DNA of 64,000 nt from Mycolicibacterium sp. TY81 (GCF_018326285.1 NZ_AP023362.1:1488001-1552000); one strand, 5' to 3'; counted from the first letter of the stretch, positions 17,442 to 27,988 are shown. Numbers and translations: made by a program. Notes: a model not told the origin generated them from the sequence alone.

Positions 17442-18137
17442 TCAGCGGGTGCCGGGCAGATTCTTGAACACGGGATTGTCGGTGGAGCAGAACTTCCACT
17501 CGCCGCCTTCTTTGCGCAGGTAGATGGCTACCTGAGACGAGCCCGGCGCCTGGACCGTGGCCCGGTCGCCGGTGACGGTGATGTCGAGGGTCTTCATGCT
17601 CTCCGGGTCGCCCGAGACCTTCGGCATCGGCATGCTCCCGAAGGCGCCGCCGCCCGCCTGGCCGAAGAACTTGCGGTCGCCGGCGCACGAGATCGACGCC
17701 ATGTCGCCGCCACCGAACGAGGCCAGGAACTGGCGAATCTCGTCTTCGTCGGAATTGCCACCAGCGGACGACCCCGGCGCTGTGGCCTCGTCCGTCGAAC
17801 CTGTGCTGGCCGCCGCACCCTTGCGCTTGCCGGACTGACTGCTCGCGGACGTGGACTGGTCGTTGTCGGAGGAACTGGTCAGCGCGTAGACGCCCACGCC
17901 GCCGAGGACCAGAACCAGCACCACCGCGCCGACGATCAGAAGCCACTTGCCCGGACCGCCGGAGTTCGGCGGTGTGGCACCGGGATGGCCGTAGGGCATC
18001 GGCTGGCCGGGCATCGGACCGTATCCAGGCGGGCCATAGGCGGGATAGCCAGGAGCAACCGGCTGGCCGACACCGTACGGACCCTGCTGCGGGTACCCGG
18101 ACGGGCCTGGATATGGGCCCTGCGGTGGGTACGTCAT
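17442..18137 (-). CDS. Tandem paralogue 4: Gly/Tyr/Pro-rich membrane protein, most divergent
   Basis: 231 residues from MTYPPQGPYPG at 18137 with GGGGGAGAG-type ribosome-binding sequence upstream. A short Pro/Gly/Tyr tail (QQGPYGVGQPVAPGYPAYGPPGYG) precedes a transmembrane helix (WLLIVGAVVLVLVLGGVGVYAL), a Ser-rich linker, and the array domain with [46 protein letters not shown] and LPGTR. It is the outermost copy, lacks the leader shared by copies 1-3, and may be the founder. Confidence 0.85.
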   Translation of the reverse strand: MTYPPQGPYPGPSGYPQQGPYGVGQPVAPGYPAYGPPGYGPMPGQPMPYGHPGATPPNSGGPGKWLLIVGAVVLVLVLGGVGVYALTSSSDNDQSTSASSQSGKRKGAAASTGSTDEATAPGSSAGGNSDEDEIRQFLASFGGGDMASISCAGDRKFFGQAGGGAFGSMPMPKVSGDPESMKTLDITVTGDRATVQAPGSSQVAIYLRKEGGEWKFCSTDNPVFKNLPGTR

Positions 18138-18236
18138 GTGATCTCTCCCCCCGAGAGTTGTGTGGACCCTGACATTACCTGGGCCTCAACGAGGTTCCCC
18201 GCAGGAACAATGGCGTCGGCACGGTACAAATGAGCC

Positions 18237-18644
18237 ATGACGGAACTGTGGGTCGAACGGACCGGGGTGCGCCGCTATACCGGGCACAGCTCGCGAGGAG
18301 CCGAGGTCCTCGTCGGGTCCGAGGACGTCGAGGGCGTCTTCACCCCGGGGGAATTGCTCAAGATCGCGTTGGCGGCGTGCAGCGGTATGAGCAGTGACGC
18401 GCCGTTGCGCGCCCGGCTCGGCGACGACTACCAGACCACCATCCGGGTGTCGGGCCCGCCGGACCGCGAGAACGAGGTCTACCCGCTGCTGGAGGAGTCC
18501 ATGGAGTTGGACCTCTCGAGCCTGTCCGAGGACGAGATCAAGCGGCTCAAGATCGTCGTCGAACGAGCCATCGACAAGGTCTGCACGGTGGGCCGCACGC
18601 TCAAGGCGGGCACCGAGGTCACCTTCGGGTTCGCCGACAAGTGA
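18237..18644 (+). CDS. OsmC-like peroxiredoxin-fold protein
   Basis: 135 residues. OsmC/Ohr proteins reduce organic hydroperoxides. Both family cysteines are there: Cys48 in ALAACSGMSSDAP and Cys116 in KVCTVGRTLKAG. The neighbour acyP begins inside its stop (GTGA), matching the Rv2923c-acyP order of M. tuberculosis. Confidence 0.9.
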   Translation: MTELWVERTGVRRYTGHSSRGAEVLVGSEDVEGVFTPGELLKIALAACSGMSSDAPLRARLGDDYQTTIRVSGPPDRENEVYPLLEESMELDLSSLSEDEIKRLKIVVERAIDKVCTVGRTLKAGTEVTFGFADK

Positions 18645-18919
18645 GCGAGGCAGTTCGGCTGTCGGCCTGGGTGCACGGCCAGGTGCAGGGCGTCGGGTTC
18701 CGGTGGTGGACCCGGGCCCGCGCGCTGGAGTTGGGCCTCACGGGCTACGCCAGCAACAAGCCGGACGGCCGGGTGCACGTCGTCGCGCAGGGACCGCGTG
18801 CCGATTGCGAGCGGCTGCTGACACTCCTGCGCAGCGGTACCACCCCGGGCACGGTGACGACGGTGGTCGACGACTGGGCCGCTGCGGGCGACCCGATCGA
18901 GGGATTTTCTGAGCGTTAG
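18641..18919 (+). CDS. acyP: Acylphosphatase
   Basis: 92 residues, GTG start overlapping the osmC-like stop. It hydrolyses acyl phosphates. The signature GQVQGVGFRWW carries catalytic Arg21, and YASNKPDG carries catalytic Asn39. Ferredoxin-like alpha/beta length is typical. Lies 51 bases before smc. Confidence 0.94.
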   Translation: MSEAVRLSAWVHGQVQGVGFRWWTRARALELGLTGYASNKPDGRVHVVAQGPRADCERLLTLLRSGTTPGTVTTVVDDWAAAGDPIEGFSER

Positions 18920-18970
18920 AAGCCCAGGGGTCCCCGGCATTTAACCGGCGCGACGGTAGGGTTTCACCCC

Positions 18971-21900
18971 ATGCATCTGAAGAGTCTGACGCTGAAGGGC
19001 TTCAAGTCCTTCGCGTCGCCGACGACTCTTCGCTTCGAACCCGGCATCACCTGCGTGGTGGGGCCGAACGGTTCGGGCAAATCGAACGTCGTCGACGCCC
19101 TGACCTGGGTGATGGGTGAGCAGGGCGCCAAGACCCTGCGCGGCGGCAAGATGGAAGACGTCATCTTTGCCGGCACGTCGTCGCGGGCCCCGCTGGGCCG
19201 GGCCGAGGTGACCCTGACCATCGACAACTCGGACAACGCCCTGCCGATCGAGTACTCCGAGGTTTCGATCACGCGGCGTGTATTCCGCGACGGCGCGAGC
19301 GAGTACGAGATCAACGGCAGCAGTTGCCGACTCATGGATGTGCAGGAACTGCTTTCCGACTCCGGTATCGGCCGCGAGATGCACGTCATCGTCGGTCAGG
19401 GAAAGCTCTCGGAAATCCTGGAATCGCGCCCCGAGGACCGTCGTGCCTTCATCGAGGAGGCCGCCGGTGTGCTCAAGCACCGTCGGCGCAAGGAGAAGGC
19501 GGTCCGCAAGCTCGACGCCATGCAGGCCAACCTGGCGCGCCTGACCGACCTGACCACCGAACTGCGCCGTCAGCTCAAACCGCTGGGCCGGCAGGCCGAG
19601 ATGGCGCGGCGCGCGCAGACCATCCAGGCCGATCTGCGTGACGCGCGGCTGCGCCTGGCCGCCGACGATCTGGTGACCCGCCAGGCCGAGTTCGACGACA
19701 CCAACCAGACCGAGACCGCGCTGCGGCGTGAGCACGGCGAGGTGACCGAGCGCCTCGAAGCCGCGTCGGCCGAACTGGCGGGACACGAAGCGGCGGTAGC
19801 GGGCCTGTCCGGCCGCGCCGAGGCGGCGCAGCAGACCTGGTTCCGGCTGTCCGCTCTCGCCGAGCGGGTCAGTGCCACAGTGCGTATCGCCACCGAACGC
19901 ACGAACCTGCTGGACTCCGATCCTGAGGTGTCGACCGGGCCGGACCCGGACGCGCTGGACGCCGAGGCCGAGGCCGTCGCCGAGCACGAGGAACAACTGC
20001 TCGCCGAACTCGCCGAATCCCGGACCCGGCTGGAGGCGGCGCGCGGTGCGCTGGCCGAATGCGAACGCGCCGCGGCCGATGCCGAACGTGCCCAGATGGC
20101 GGCGGCCCGGGCCGAGGCGGACCGGCGCGAAGGGCTCGCCCGGTTGTCCGGGCAGGTCGACACCATGCGCACCCGTATCGAATCGATCGACGAGGCCGCG
20201 GTGCGGCTGACCGGCAGCATCGAGGAGGCGGCCGCCCGGGTCGAGCAGGCGAAAGCCGAGTTCGAACTCGTGCAGAGCAAGGTCGGTGAGCTCGATGCCG
20301 GCGAGTACGGGCTCGATGAGCATCACGATCGCACCATCAACGCCATGCTGCAGGCCGACGAACGCGTCGACGAATTGCAGGCTGCCGAGCGCGCCGCCGA
20401 GAAGCAGGTGGCCTCGCTGCGCGCGCGTATCGACGCCCTGTCGGTGACCCTCGACCTCAAAGACGGATCGGCGTGGTTGCAGGAAAACCATGACGGCGCA
20501 GGACTTTTCGGCTCGGTGGCCGAATTGGTGCGGGTGCGGTCCGGGCACGAGGCAGCCATCGCCGCGGTGCTGGGTGCCGCCGCCGACGCGCTCGCGGCCG
20601 AGAGTTTCGATGCCGCACGCGCCGCGGTCGACGCGCTCAAGAAGGGTGACGGTGGCCGTGCGGCCATCGTGCTCGGTGACTGGCCCGTCGAAAACGCTTC
20701 GCCGCGTGGGGATTTGCCGTCCGGCGCCCAGTGGGCGCTGGATCTGGTCGAAGTGCCGGCTCGGCTCTCGGGTGCGATGCATGCCATGCTGGCGCGGGTC
20801 GCGGTCGTCGCGGATCTACCTGCGGCGCTGGAGCTGGTCGCGGAGCGACCGGACCTGCAGGCCGTCACGGCCGACGGCGACCTGGTCGGTGCCGGGTGGG
20901 TCAATGGCGGCTCCGACCGCAAGCCGAGCGCGCTCGAGATCACCGCGGAGATCGACAAGGCGCGCGCCGCGTTGGTCGAGGCCGAACGCCAGACCAGCGA
21001 ATACGGCGCCGCGCTGTCCGGTGCCCTCGCCGAACAGAAGGCGCGGCGCGACGCCGTCGAACATGCGCTGGCCGCACTGCATGAATCCGACGCCGCGATC
21101 TCGGCGATCTACGAACAGCTGGCCCGGCTCGGGCACGAGGCCCGCACCGCCGAGGCCGAATGGCAACAGCTGGTCCGGCAGCGCGACGAACTGGACGCCG
21201 GCCGCAGCCGCACGCTGGCCGAGCTGGCCGAGTTGGAAGACCGGTTCCACAACGCGCAGCAGGAGCCGATGTTCGACGTCGAGTTCGTCGACCGGTCCGA
21301 GACGACGGCGGCCGCCGAAGAGGCGCGCGCAGTCGAGGTGGAAGCCCGGCTGGCAGTTCGTACCGCGGAGGAACGCGCGAATGCCGTTCGCGGGCGGGCG
21401 GATTCGCTGCGCCGGGCCGCGGCCGCCGAGCGTGAGGCGCGAGTGCGCGCGGCGCGGGCGCGTGAAGCCCGGGAGAACGCGGCGAAGGTCGCGGCCGCTG
21501 TCGCCGATTCCGGCCGGCTGGTGGCCGAAAAGCTAGCTGCCACAGTGAGTCTGGCGGCACGCAAGCGTGATGCACTGGCCGCCGAGCGGGCTCAGCGTTC
21601 CGAAGGTCTGACGCGGGTCAGGGCAGAGGTGTCCGAACTCAGCGCCCGCGCCGGCGCGCTGACCGAGGCGCTGCACCGCGACGAAGTCGCCAAAGCGCAA
21701 GCGGCCCTTCGTATCGAGCAACTCGAACAGCAGGTGCTGGAGCAGTTCGGTATGGCCGTCGCAGACCTGGTCGCCGAATACGGACCGGACGTGCCGCTGC
21801 CGCCGACCGAACTCGAGATGGCCGAGTACGAGCAGGCCAAGGAACGTGGTGAACAGGTCAGCGCGCCCACCCCGATGGCGTTCGACCGGCCCACCCAGGA

Positions 21901-22558
21901 GCGCCGCGCGAAGAAGGCCGAGAAGGAACTGGCCGAGCTCGGTCGGGTCAATCCGCTGGCGCTGGAGGAGTTCGCCGCGCTCGAGGAGCGCTACAACTTC
22001 CTGTCCACCCAGCTGGAGGATGTCAAGGGCGCCCGCAAGGACTTGATGGACGTCATCGCCGACGTCGATGAGCGCATCCTGCGGGTGTTCACCGAGGCCT
22101 ACGCCGATGTGGAGCAGGAATTCACGCAGGTCTTCTCAACGCTGTTCCCCGGCGGCGAGGGCCGGCTGCTGCTGACCAACCCAAGCGACATGCTCACCAC
22201 CGGCATCGAGGTCGAGGCCCGGCCACCGGGCAAGAAGGTCAAGCGGTTGTCGCTGCTGTCGGGCGGTGAGAAGTCACTGACCGCGGTGGCGATGCTGGTG
22301 GCGATCTTCCGGGCGCGGCCGTCACCCTTCTACGTCATGGACGAGGTCGAGGCCGCGCTGGACGACGTGAACCTGCGCCGTCTGATCAGTCTGTTCGAGC
22401 AGCTGCGGGAGAAGTCGCAGCTGATCGTCATCACCCACCAGAAGCCGACCATGGAGGTCGCCGACGCGCTCTACGGCGTCACCATGCAGGGCGACGGCAT
22501 CACCCAGGTGATCTCGCAGCGCATGCGCGGCCAGGAGTTGGTTTCCAGCCAGTCATAG
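18971..22558 (+). CDS. smc: Chromosome segregation protein SMC
   Basis: 1195 residues. ATPase of the bacterial condensin complex that compacts and separates chromosomes. Walker [10 protein letters not shown] at 31-39, long coiled coils on each side of a hinge (about 505-660), ABC signature LSGGEKSL near 1097 and Walker [14 protein letters not shown] near 1120. The length and head sequences are standard for actinobacteria. In M. tuberculosis ftsY follows directly; here a DUF222 gene has been inserted after smc. Confidence 0.97.
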   Translation: MHLKSLTLKGFKSFASPTTLRFEPGITCVVGPNGSGKSNVVDALTWVMGEQGAKTLRGGKMEDVIFAGTSSRAPLGRAEVTLTIDNSDNALPIEYSEVSITRRVFRDGASEYEINGSSCRLMDVQELLSDSGIGREMHVIVGQGKLSEILESRPEDRRAFIEEAAGVLKHRRRKEKAVRKLDAMQANLARLTDLTTELRRQLKPLGRQAEMARRAQTIQADLRDARLRLAADDLVTRQAEFDDTNQTETALRREHGEVTERLEAASAELAGHEAAVAGLSGRAEAAQQTWFRLSALAERVSATVRIATERTNLLDSDPEVSTGPDPDALDAEAEAVAEHEEQLLAELAESRTRLEAARGALAECERAAADAERAQMAAARAEADRREGLARLSGQVDTMRTRIESIDEAAVRLTGSIEEAAARVEQAKAEFELVQSKVGELDAGEYGLDEHHDRTINAMLQADERVDELQAAERAAEKQVASLRARIDALSVTLDLKDGSAWLQENHDGAGLFGSVAELVRVRSGHEAAIAAVLGAAADALAAESFDAARAAVDALKKGDGGRAAIVLGDWPVENASPRGDLPSGAQWALDLVEVPARLSGAMHAMLARVAVVADLPAALELVAERPDLQAVTADGDLVGAGWVNGGSDRKPSALEITAEIDKARAALVEAERQTSEYGAALSGALAEQKARRDAVEHALAALHESDAAISAIYEQLARLGHEARTAEAEWQQLVRQRDELDAGRSRTLAELAELEDRFHNAQQEPMFDVEFVDRSETTAAAEEARAVEVEARLAVRTAEERANAVRGRADSLRRAAAAEREARVRAARAREARENAAKVAAAVADSGRLVAEKLAATVSLAARKRDALAAERAQRSEGLTRVRAEVSELSARAGALTEALHRDEVAKAQAALRIEQLEQQVLEQFGMAVADLVAEYGPDVPLPPTELEMAEYEQAKERGEQVSAPTPMAFDRPTQERRAKKAEKELAELGRVNPLALEEFAALEERYNFLSTQLEDVKGARKDLMDVIADVDERILRVFTEAYADVEQEFTQVFSTLFPGGEGRLLLTNPSDMLTTGIEVEARPPGKKVKRLSLLSGGEKSLTAVAMLVAIFRARPSPFYVMDEVEAALDDVNLRRLISLFEQLREKSQLIVITHQKPTMEVADALYGVTMQGDGITQVISQRMRGQELVSSQS

Positions 22559-22606
22559 GCGGGGTTCGGCGTGGCCCTTTTGTGGCACGTGTCGGTCCTT
22601 GATGGC

Positions 22607-24517
22607 ATGTTCGAACACATGTTCGAACATGTGGGTGTCGGGGCCGGCGGTGTGCTGGTTCACGATGCCTCTGTGGTCGATGCGGTGGTGCATTTCGCGC
22701 GGGTGTCGAATGTCGCTGAGTGCGGGAAGTTCCGGGCGATCGCTGATCTGGTGGCGTTGCGTGTCGATGACGAAGATGGCCGGCAGTGGTGGGCCTGTGA
22801 TGGGTGGGATGCTGCGGTCGCCGAGGTGGGGGCGGCGCTGGGTATCGGGAAGCGTGAAGCGTCGGGGCAGTTGTCGATTGCGGTCGCGTTGCGGTTCCGG
22901 TTGCCGCGGGTGGCGGCGGTGTTCGCCGACGGTGGGGTGTCGGCGCGGACGGTCGGCGCGATCTGTTGGCGTACCCGTTTGGTGGAGGATCCCAATACGC
23001 TGGCGGTGATCGATGTTGCGTTGGCGGGGGCGTTGTCGGAGTGGGCGGGGTTGTCGCGCAAGAAGATTGAACGCAAGATCGATGGTTGGGTGCAGAAGTT
23101 CGACCCGGCTGCGGTGATCAAGGTGCGCTCGGCTGCGCGCCGGCGTGGGGTCGGGGTGGGCAAGCCCGATGATGAGACCGGGGTGGCGTCGATCTGGGGT
23201 GCGCTGTTGGCCACCGATGCCGATCTGTTGGATCGGGTGCTGGACGAGATGGCCCGGCAGGTGTGTGAGGACGATCCGCGGACGTTCGGGCAGCGGCGGG
23301 CTGACGCGTTGGGGGTGTTGGCGGCCCGTGGGGATCGGCTGGTGTGCCAGTGCGGCAATCCGGATTGCCCGGCCGCGGGGCCTGATGCGCGGGCGGCGGC
23401 GGTGATGATTCATGTGCTCACCGATCGGCTGCCGGTGCCGGTGGCGGATCCGCTGTTGCACGGGGACCCGGCCGCGCCCCTGACTCCGACTCCGGCGCCA
23501 GAACCGCATCCCGCACCACAACCGAATCCCGCACCTGAGCCGGTCTTCACGCCCGAGCCTGAGCCCGCACTCGTGAACGAGGCCGCGCCCGAGCCTGAGC
23601 CCGCGCCGGCGGATGACATGGCGCCGATGCCCGCGCCTGCACCGGCGGCCGATTCGCGGCCCGCCGAAAACCCGATCCCTGCTGGTTTCGAACCGGCCGG
23701 CGACGCGGCGCCCACCCCCGGCGCTCATGCGGCGCACCCGCCGGTCCCGACTGCCACTAAGCCCCCTGCGCCGGTGCGCACCGCGGTCGGTTATGTCCTC
23801 GGCGGCGGCGTGGTGCCGCCGGCGGTGCTCGCTGATCTGGTGGCCCGTGGCGCGAAAGTCCGCACCGTCGCCTCAGCTGCCGATCTGGATGAGGTGCCGC
23901 GGTACCGGCCGTCGGCGGCGATGGATGAGTTCGTGCGGGTGCGGGCCATGACATGCATGTTCCCGGGCTGTGACCAGCCCGCCACCGCCTGCGATGTGGA
24001 CCATACGATTGCGTGGCCGGTCGGGCCGACGCATCCGGGCAACCTGAGCCCGAAGTGCCGCAAACACCATCTGCTGAAAACGTTCTACGGCGGCCGGGAC
24101 GGCTGGAGTGACCGTCAACAGCCTGACGGGACGATTGTGTGGACCGCACCCACCGGCCACACCTACATCAGCGTGCCCGAAAGCCGAATCCTGTTTCCCC
24201 GCACGGTCACCGACACCCCACTGCCGAACCCACCACCACAGGACACCGATCTGGACACCCCACCGGCCCCCGGCCGGGGTGTGATGATGCCCATCCGGCG
24301 CCGCACCCGCGCCCAGAACCAGGCTCAGCAGATCGCCTACGAACGTGCCCTCAACCAAGCCGACATCGACGAGCGCGAAGCTGCCCAAGAAGCCTTCGCC
24401 CGCCGGCGTAAAGAACGCCAAGAACGCGAAGCCGCAGAAGCCGCCCAAGCCGCGGCGGCACCGGTACCCACCGAGCAACGCCAACCCGCTGAAAACGACA
24501 TCCCACCACCACGGTGA
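22607..24517 (+). CDS. DUF222/HNH endonuclease-domain protein (13E12 repeat family)
   Basis: 636 residues from ATG 22607 (MFEHMFEHV); a GTG at 22571 extends the frame by 12 residues. N-terminal DUF222 region (about 1-270), a Pro/Glu/Ala low-complexity middle (about 290-390), then an HNH core CMFPGCDQPATACDVDHTIAWP ... GNLSPKCRKHHLLKT and a charged Ala/Arg/Glu-rich tail. This is the REP13E12-type family scattered in mycobacterial genomes and thought to be mobile. A perfect LexA box spans its first codons, so DNA-damage control is likely; a start further downstream (ATG 22619, GTG 22631) is possible. It interrupts the smc-ftsY pair, a sign of insertion. Confidence 0.88.
   Translation: MFEHMFEHVGVGAGGVLVHDASVVDAVVHFARVSNVAECGKFRAIADLVALRVDDEDGRQWWACDGWDAAVAEVGAALGIGKREASGQLSIAVALRFRLPRVAAVFADGGVSARTVGAICWRTRLVEDPNTLAVIDVALAGALSEWAGLSRKKIERKIDGWVQKFDPAAVIKVRSAARRRGVGVGKPDDETGVASIWGALLATDADLLDRVLDEMARQVCEDDPRTFGQRRADALGVLAARGDRLVCQCGNPDCPAAGPDARAAAVMIHVLTDRLPVPVADPLLHGDPAAPLTPTPAPEPHPAPQPNPAPEPVFTPEPEPALVNEAAPEPEPAPADDMAPMPAPAPAADSRPAENPIPAGFEPAGDAAPTPGAHAAHPPVPTATKPPAPVRTAVGYVLGGGVVPPAVLADLVARGAKVRTVASAADLDEVPRYRPSAAMDEFVRVRAMTCMFPGCDQPATACDVDHTIAWPVGPTHPGNLSPKCRKHHLLKTFYGGRDGWSDRQQPDGTIVWTAPTGHTYISVPESRILFPRTVTDTPLPNPPPQDTDLDTPPAPGRGVMMPIRRRTRAQNQAQQIAYERALNQADIDEREAAQEAFARRRKERQEREAAEAAQAAAAPVPTEQRQPAENDIPPPR
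22611..22626. promoter_or_regulatory. LexA (SOS) box
   Basis: TCGAAC-ACAT-GTTCGA is a perfect match to the mycobacterial SOS consensus TCGAAC(N4)GTTCGA. It overlaps the start of the DUF222/HNH gene. LexA-controlled 13E12 genes are described in M. tuberculosis. Confidence 0.8.
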
Positions 24518-24630
24518 GCACCCAGATCGATTGGCGTCGCCGCCCGAGACGATCGTTGTGCCGATCTGCACCGGCCGGGAGGACGTCTGCCACCCGCGGC
24601 AGAACTTGGTGCGGCTGACAGAATGGCACG

Positions 24631-25998
24631 GTGTCGGAAGGTCTCTGGATCGCGATAGCGATCGTTGCTGTTCTCGTTGTCACCGCTCTGGTGGTCGGAT
24701 TCGTCCGCTACCGGCGCAGCAGGATTTCGCTGTCCGCGCCGGAGGAGACGCCGAAGCTGGACCGGTCTGGCGGCTACACGGCGTCATCAGGCATCACGTT
24801 CAGTAGTTCGGACACCGCGGAGAAGCTGCCGACCGTCGGCGACGACGCCGAGATTCCGCGAGACTCGCGCAAGCGCACCATCGCCGACGTCCAGCTGCCC
24901 GAGCCGGAGGTCGTGACCGAGCCGGAAGTGGTCGCCGAGGCACCGGAAGCGGTCGCTGAGCCGGAAGTGGTGGCCGAGCCCGAGCCGACCGCCGCGCCCG
25001 AACCCGAGGCAGCGCCGGAACCCGAGGCAGCTCCCGAGCCCGAGCCCGCACCCGAGGTTGCGCCGCGCGATGAGATCGCACCGACCGCCGGCCGGCTGGA
25101 GCGCCTGCGTGGCCGCCTGGCCAAGTCGCAGACCACGCTGGGGCGCAGCATGCTGGGCCTGCTGGGCGGTGGCGACCTCGACGAGGACTCGTGGGAGACC
25201 ATCGAAGACACCCTCCTCATCGCCGATCTGGGCCCGGTCGCCACCGAATCGGTCGTCACCGCGCTGCGCAGCCGCATGGCAGAGGCCAACGTGCGCACCG
25301 AGGCCGACGCCCGCGCCGTGCTGCGCGAGGTGCTGATCAAGGAACTGCGGACCGATCTGGACCGGTCCATCAAGGCGCTGCCGCACGCCGACAAGCCGTC
25401 GGTGTTGCTCGTCGTCGGTGTCAACGGCGCCGGCAAGACCACCACGGTCGGCAAGCTGGCCCGCGTGCTGGTCGCGGACGGGCGTCGCGTCGTGCTCGGC
25501 GCGGCGGACACCTTCCGTGCCGCGGCGGCCGACCAGCTGCAGAGCTGGGGTGCCCGCGTCGGCGCCGACATCGTGCGTGGCCCCGAGGGCGCGGATCCGG
25601 CCTCGGTTGCCTTCGACGCCGTCGACAAGGGCATCGCAGCGGGCGCTGACGTCGTCGTGGTGGACACGGCGGGCCGGCTGCACACCAAGACCGGTCTGAT
25701 GGACGAACTGGGCAAGGTCAAGCGCGTCGTCGAGAAGCGCGCCAAGGTCGACGAGGTGCTGCTCGTGCTGGACGCGACCATCGGCCAGAACAGCCTGCCG
25801 CAGGCCCGGGTCTTCGCCGAGGTGGTCGACATCACCGGCGTGGTGCTGACCAAACTCGACGGCACCGCCAAGGGCGGCATCGTGTTCCGGGTACAGCAGG
25901 AGCTCGGCGTACCGGTCAAGCTCGTCGGCCTCGGTGAGGGTCCGGACGACCTGGCGCCGTTCGAGCCCGCCGCCTTCGTCGACGCGCTCCTGGGCTAG
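24631..25998 (+). CDS. ftsY: Signal recognition particle receptor FtsY
   Basis: 455 residues, GTG start. Docks SRP-ribosome complexes at the membrane. Unlike E. coli FtsY, it starts with a clear transmembrane helix (IAIAIVAVLVVTALVVGFV, residues 7-25), then an acidic EPE-repeat A domain (about 85-150), then the NG GTPase: Walker A GVNGAGKTT near 261, DTAGRL, and TKLDGTAKGG. Followed by a strong hairpin terminator. Confidence 0.96.
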   Translation: MSEGLWIAIAIVAVLVVTALVVGFVRYRRSRISLSAPEETPKLDRSGGYTASSGITFSSSDTAEKLPTVGDDAEIPRDSRKRTIADVQLPEPEVVTEPEVVAEAPEAVAEPEVVAEPEPTAAPEPEAAPEPEAAPEPEPAPEVAPRDEIAPTAGRLERLRGRLAKSQTTLGRSMLGLLGGGDLDEDSWETIEDTLLIADLGPVATESVVTALRSRMAEANVRTEADARAVLREVLIKELRTDLDRSIKALPHADKPSVLLVVGVNGAGKTTTVGKLARVLVADGRRVVLGAADTFRAAAADQLQSWGARVGADIVRGPEGADPASVAFDAVDKGIAAGADVVVVDTAGRLHTKTGLMDELGKVKRVVEKRAKVDEVLLVLDATIGQNSLPQARVFAEVVDITGVVLTKLDGTAKGGIVFRVQQELGVPVKLVGLGEGPDDLAPFEPAAFVDALLG

Positions 25999-26022
25999 TC
26001 GCCGCCATTCGCTTCGGGAACG

Positions 26023-26060
26023 CAAAACTGCCCTATTCCACCCGGAATAGGGCAGTTTTG
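26023..26060. terminator. Strong bidirectional intrinsic terminator after ftsY
   Basis: A perfect 17-bp stem (26023-26039 with 26044-26060) around the loop ACCC. Arms begin CAAAAC and end GTTTTG, so both strands have A-before/T-after tracts. It separates ftsY from the nitrogen operon. Confidence 0.93.
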
Positions 26061-26111
26061 TGTCCGCCGGCCAGGAACTCACAGAGCAGGCCAGGGCCTG
26101 CGAAGAGGGCA

Positions 26112-26159
26112 TTAACCGCGCCGAAACGTAACTGGTCGATCCGTTCACATACGTGAAAC
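26112..26159 (+). promoter_or_regulatory. Two GlnR-like binding sites upstream of amt
   Basis: TTAAC-N6-GAAAC (26112-26127) and TTCAC-N6-GAAAC (26144-26159) match the known actinobacterial GlnR pattern GTNAC-N6-GAAAC. They are 32 bases apart, about three helical turns, on the same face. They predict induction of amt-glnB-glnD under nitrogen limitation. Confidence 0.72.
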
Positions 26160-26252
26160 GCCCGCGCGCCGTCGGCGAAACAACCGATGCGCAAAGTTCT
26201 GGCCTAGGTCATCGGCGTCTGCCTGTGACATGGGTTAAGGAGGAAGCGGCCA

Positions 26253-27572
26253 GTGGATGGATTCCCTATCTTGGGCACGCCGGACACCGGTGATACCGCA
26301 TGGATGCTGGTGAGTTCAGCGCTCGTGCTGTTGATGACACCGGGTCTGGCGTTCTTCTACGGCGGCATGGTGCGCCGTAAGGGCGTGCTCAACATGATCA
26401 TGATGAGCATCAGCGCCATGGGTGTCGTCACGGTGTTGTGGGTGCTGTACGGCTACTCGATGGCGTTCGGCAATGACAAGTGGAGCTTCGTCGGGGATCC
26501 CACCCAGTACTGGGGACTCAAGGGACTCATCGGCGGCAACTCGCTCGTTGCGCACCTGCCCGCGGGAACCACTGCGGCGGTGCAGATTCCGCTCGCCGGG
26601 ACCATCCCGCAGCTGGTGTTCGTGGCGTTCCAGCTGATGTTCGCCATCATCACCGTCGCCCTGATCTCGGGCGCGGTCGCCGACCGTCTCAAGTTCGGCG
26701 GCTGGCTGCTGTTCGCCGGCCTGTGGGCCACCTTCGTCTACTTCCCGGTCGCGCACTGGGTCTTCGCCTTCGACGGCATCACGGCCACGCACGGTGGCTG
26801 GATCGCGAACCAGCTCAAGGCAATCGACTTCGCCGGTGGTACCGCGGTGCACATCAACTCCGGTACCGCGGGCCTGGTGCTGGCCATCATCCTGGGCAAG
26901 CGCTCGGGCTGGCCCACCACTCCGATGCGTCCGCACAACCTGCCGTTCGTCATGCTGGGCGCCGGCCTGCTGTGGTTCGGTTGGTACGGCTTCAACGCCG
27001 GCTCGGCACTGACCTCTGACGGTGTCGCCGCCTCGACATTCATCACCACCACCGTGGCGACCGCCGCCGCGATGCTGTTCTGGCTGCTGACGGAAAAGAT
27101 TCGTGACGGCCACGCCACCTCCCTCGGCGCGGCGTCGGGCATCGTGGCCGGCCTGGTGGCCATCACCCCGTCCTGCTCGTCGGTCAATGTCATCGGCGCG
27201 CTGGCGATCGGCGCGGGCGCCGGTGTGGTCTGTGCTCTCGCGGTGGGCCTGAAGTTCAAGCTGGGCTTCGACGACGCGCTCGACGTCGTGGGCGTTCACC
27301 TGGTCGGTGGTCTGTTCGGCACCCTGATGGTCGGCCTGGTGGCCACCAAGGAGGCTCCGGCCGCTGTGGCGGGTCTGTTCTACGGTGGCGGGTTCGACCA
27401 GCTGTGGCGTCAGGCCGTCGGCGCGTTCGCGGTCCTTGGCTACTCGGCGATCGTTACCGCTATCTTGGCCTTGATCGTCAAGTACACCATCGGCCTTCGC
27501 CTCGACAAGGAGGACGAGGCCAACGGTATCGACGAGGCCGAACACGCGGAAACCGCTTATGAATTCGCGTGA
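26253..27572 (+). CDS. amt: Ammonium transporter Amt
   Basis: 439 residues, GTG start with AAGGAGG (26237-26243) nine bases upstream. An 11-helix membrane protein that passes ammonium/ammonia inward under nitrogen limitation. AFFYGGMVRRKG is the family N-terminal signature; the twin pore histidines are in AVHINSGTAGL and VGVHLVGGLFGTL. First gene of amt-glnB-glnD; PII is expected to block the pore when nitrogen is plentiful. Confidence 0.96.
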   Translation: MDGFPILGTPDTGDTAWMLVSSALVLLMTPGLAFFYGGMVRRKGVLNMIMMSISAMGVVTVLWVLYGYSMAFGNDKWSFVGDPTQYWGLKGLIGGNSLVAHLPAGTTAAVQIPLAGTIPQLVFVAFQLMFAIITVALISGAVADRLKFGGWLLFAGLWATFVYFPVAHWVFAFDGITATHGGWIANQLKAIDFAGGTAVHINSGTAGLVLAIILGKRSGWPTTPMRPHNLPFVMLGAGLLWFGWYGFNAGSALTSDGVAASTFITTTVATAAAMLFWLLTEKIRDGHATSLGAASGIVAGLVAITPSCSSVNVIGALAIGAGAGVVCALAVGLKFKLGFDDALDVVGVHLVGGLFGTLMVGLVATKEAPAAVAGLFYGGGFDQLWRQAVGAFAVLGYSAIVTAILALIVKYTIGLRLDKEDEANGIDEAEHAETAYEFA

Positions 27573-27971
<399 letters not shown>

Positions 27972-27988
27972 CGTCGGCTGACCACCAG

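Noticed and set aside
16614..18233. A 539-codon plus-strand frame across the paralogue array
   Set aside because: It is antisense to paralogues 3 and 4 and the intergenic DNA, has no ribosome-binding site and no recognisable domain; the minus-strand genes have clear domains and leaders.
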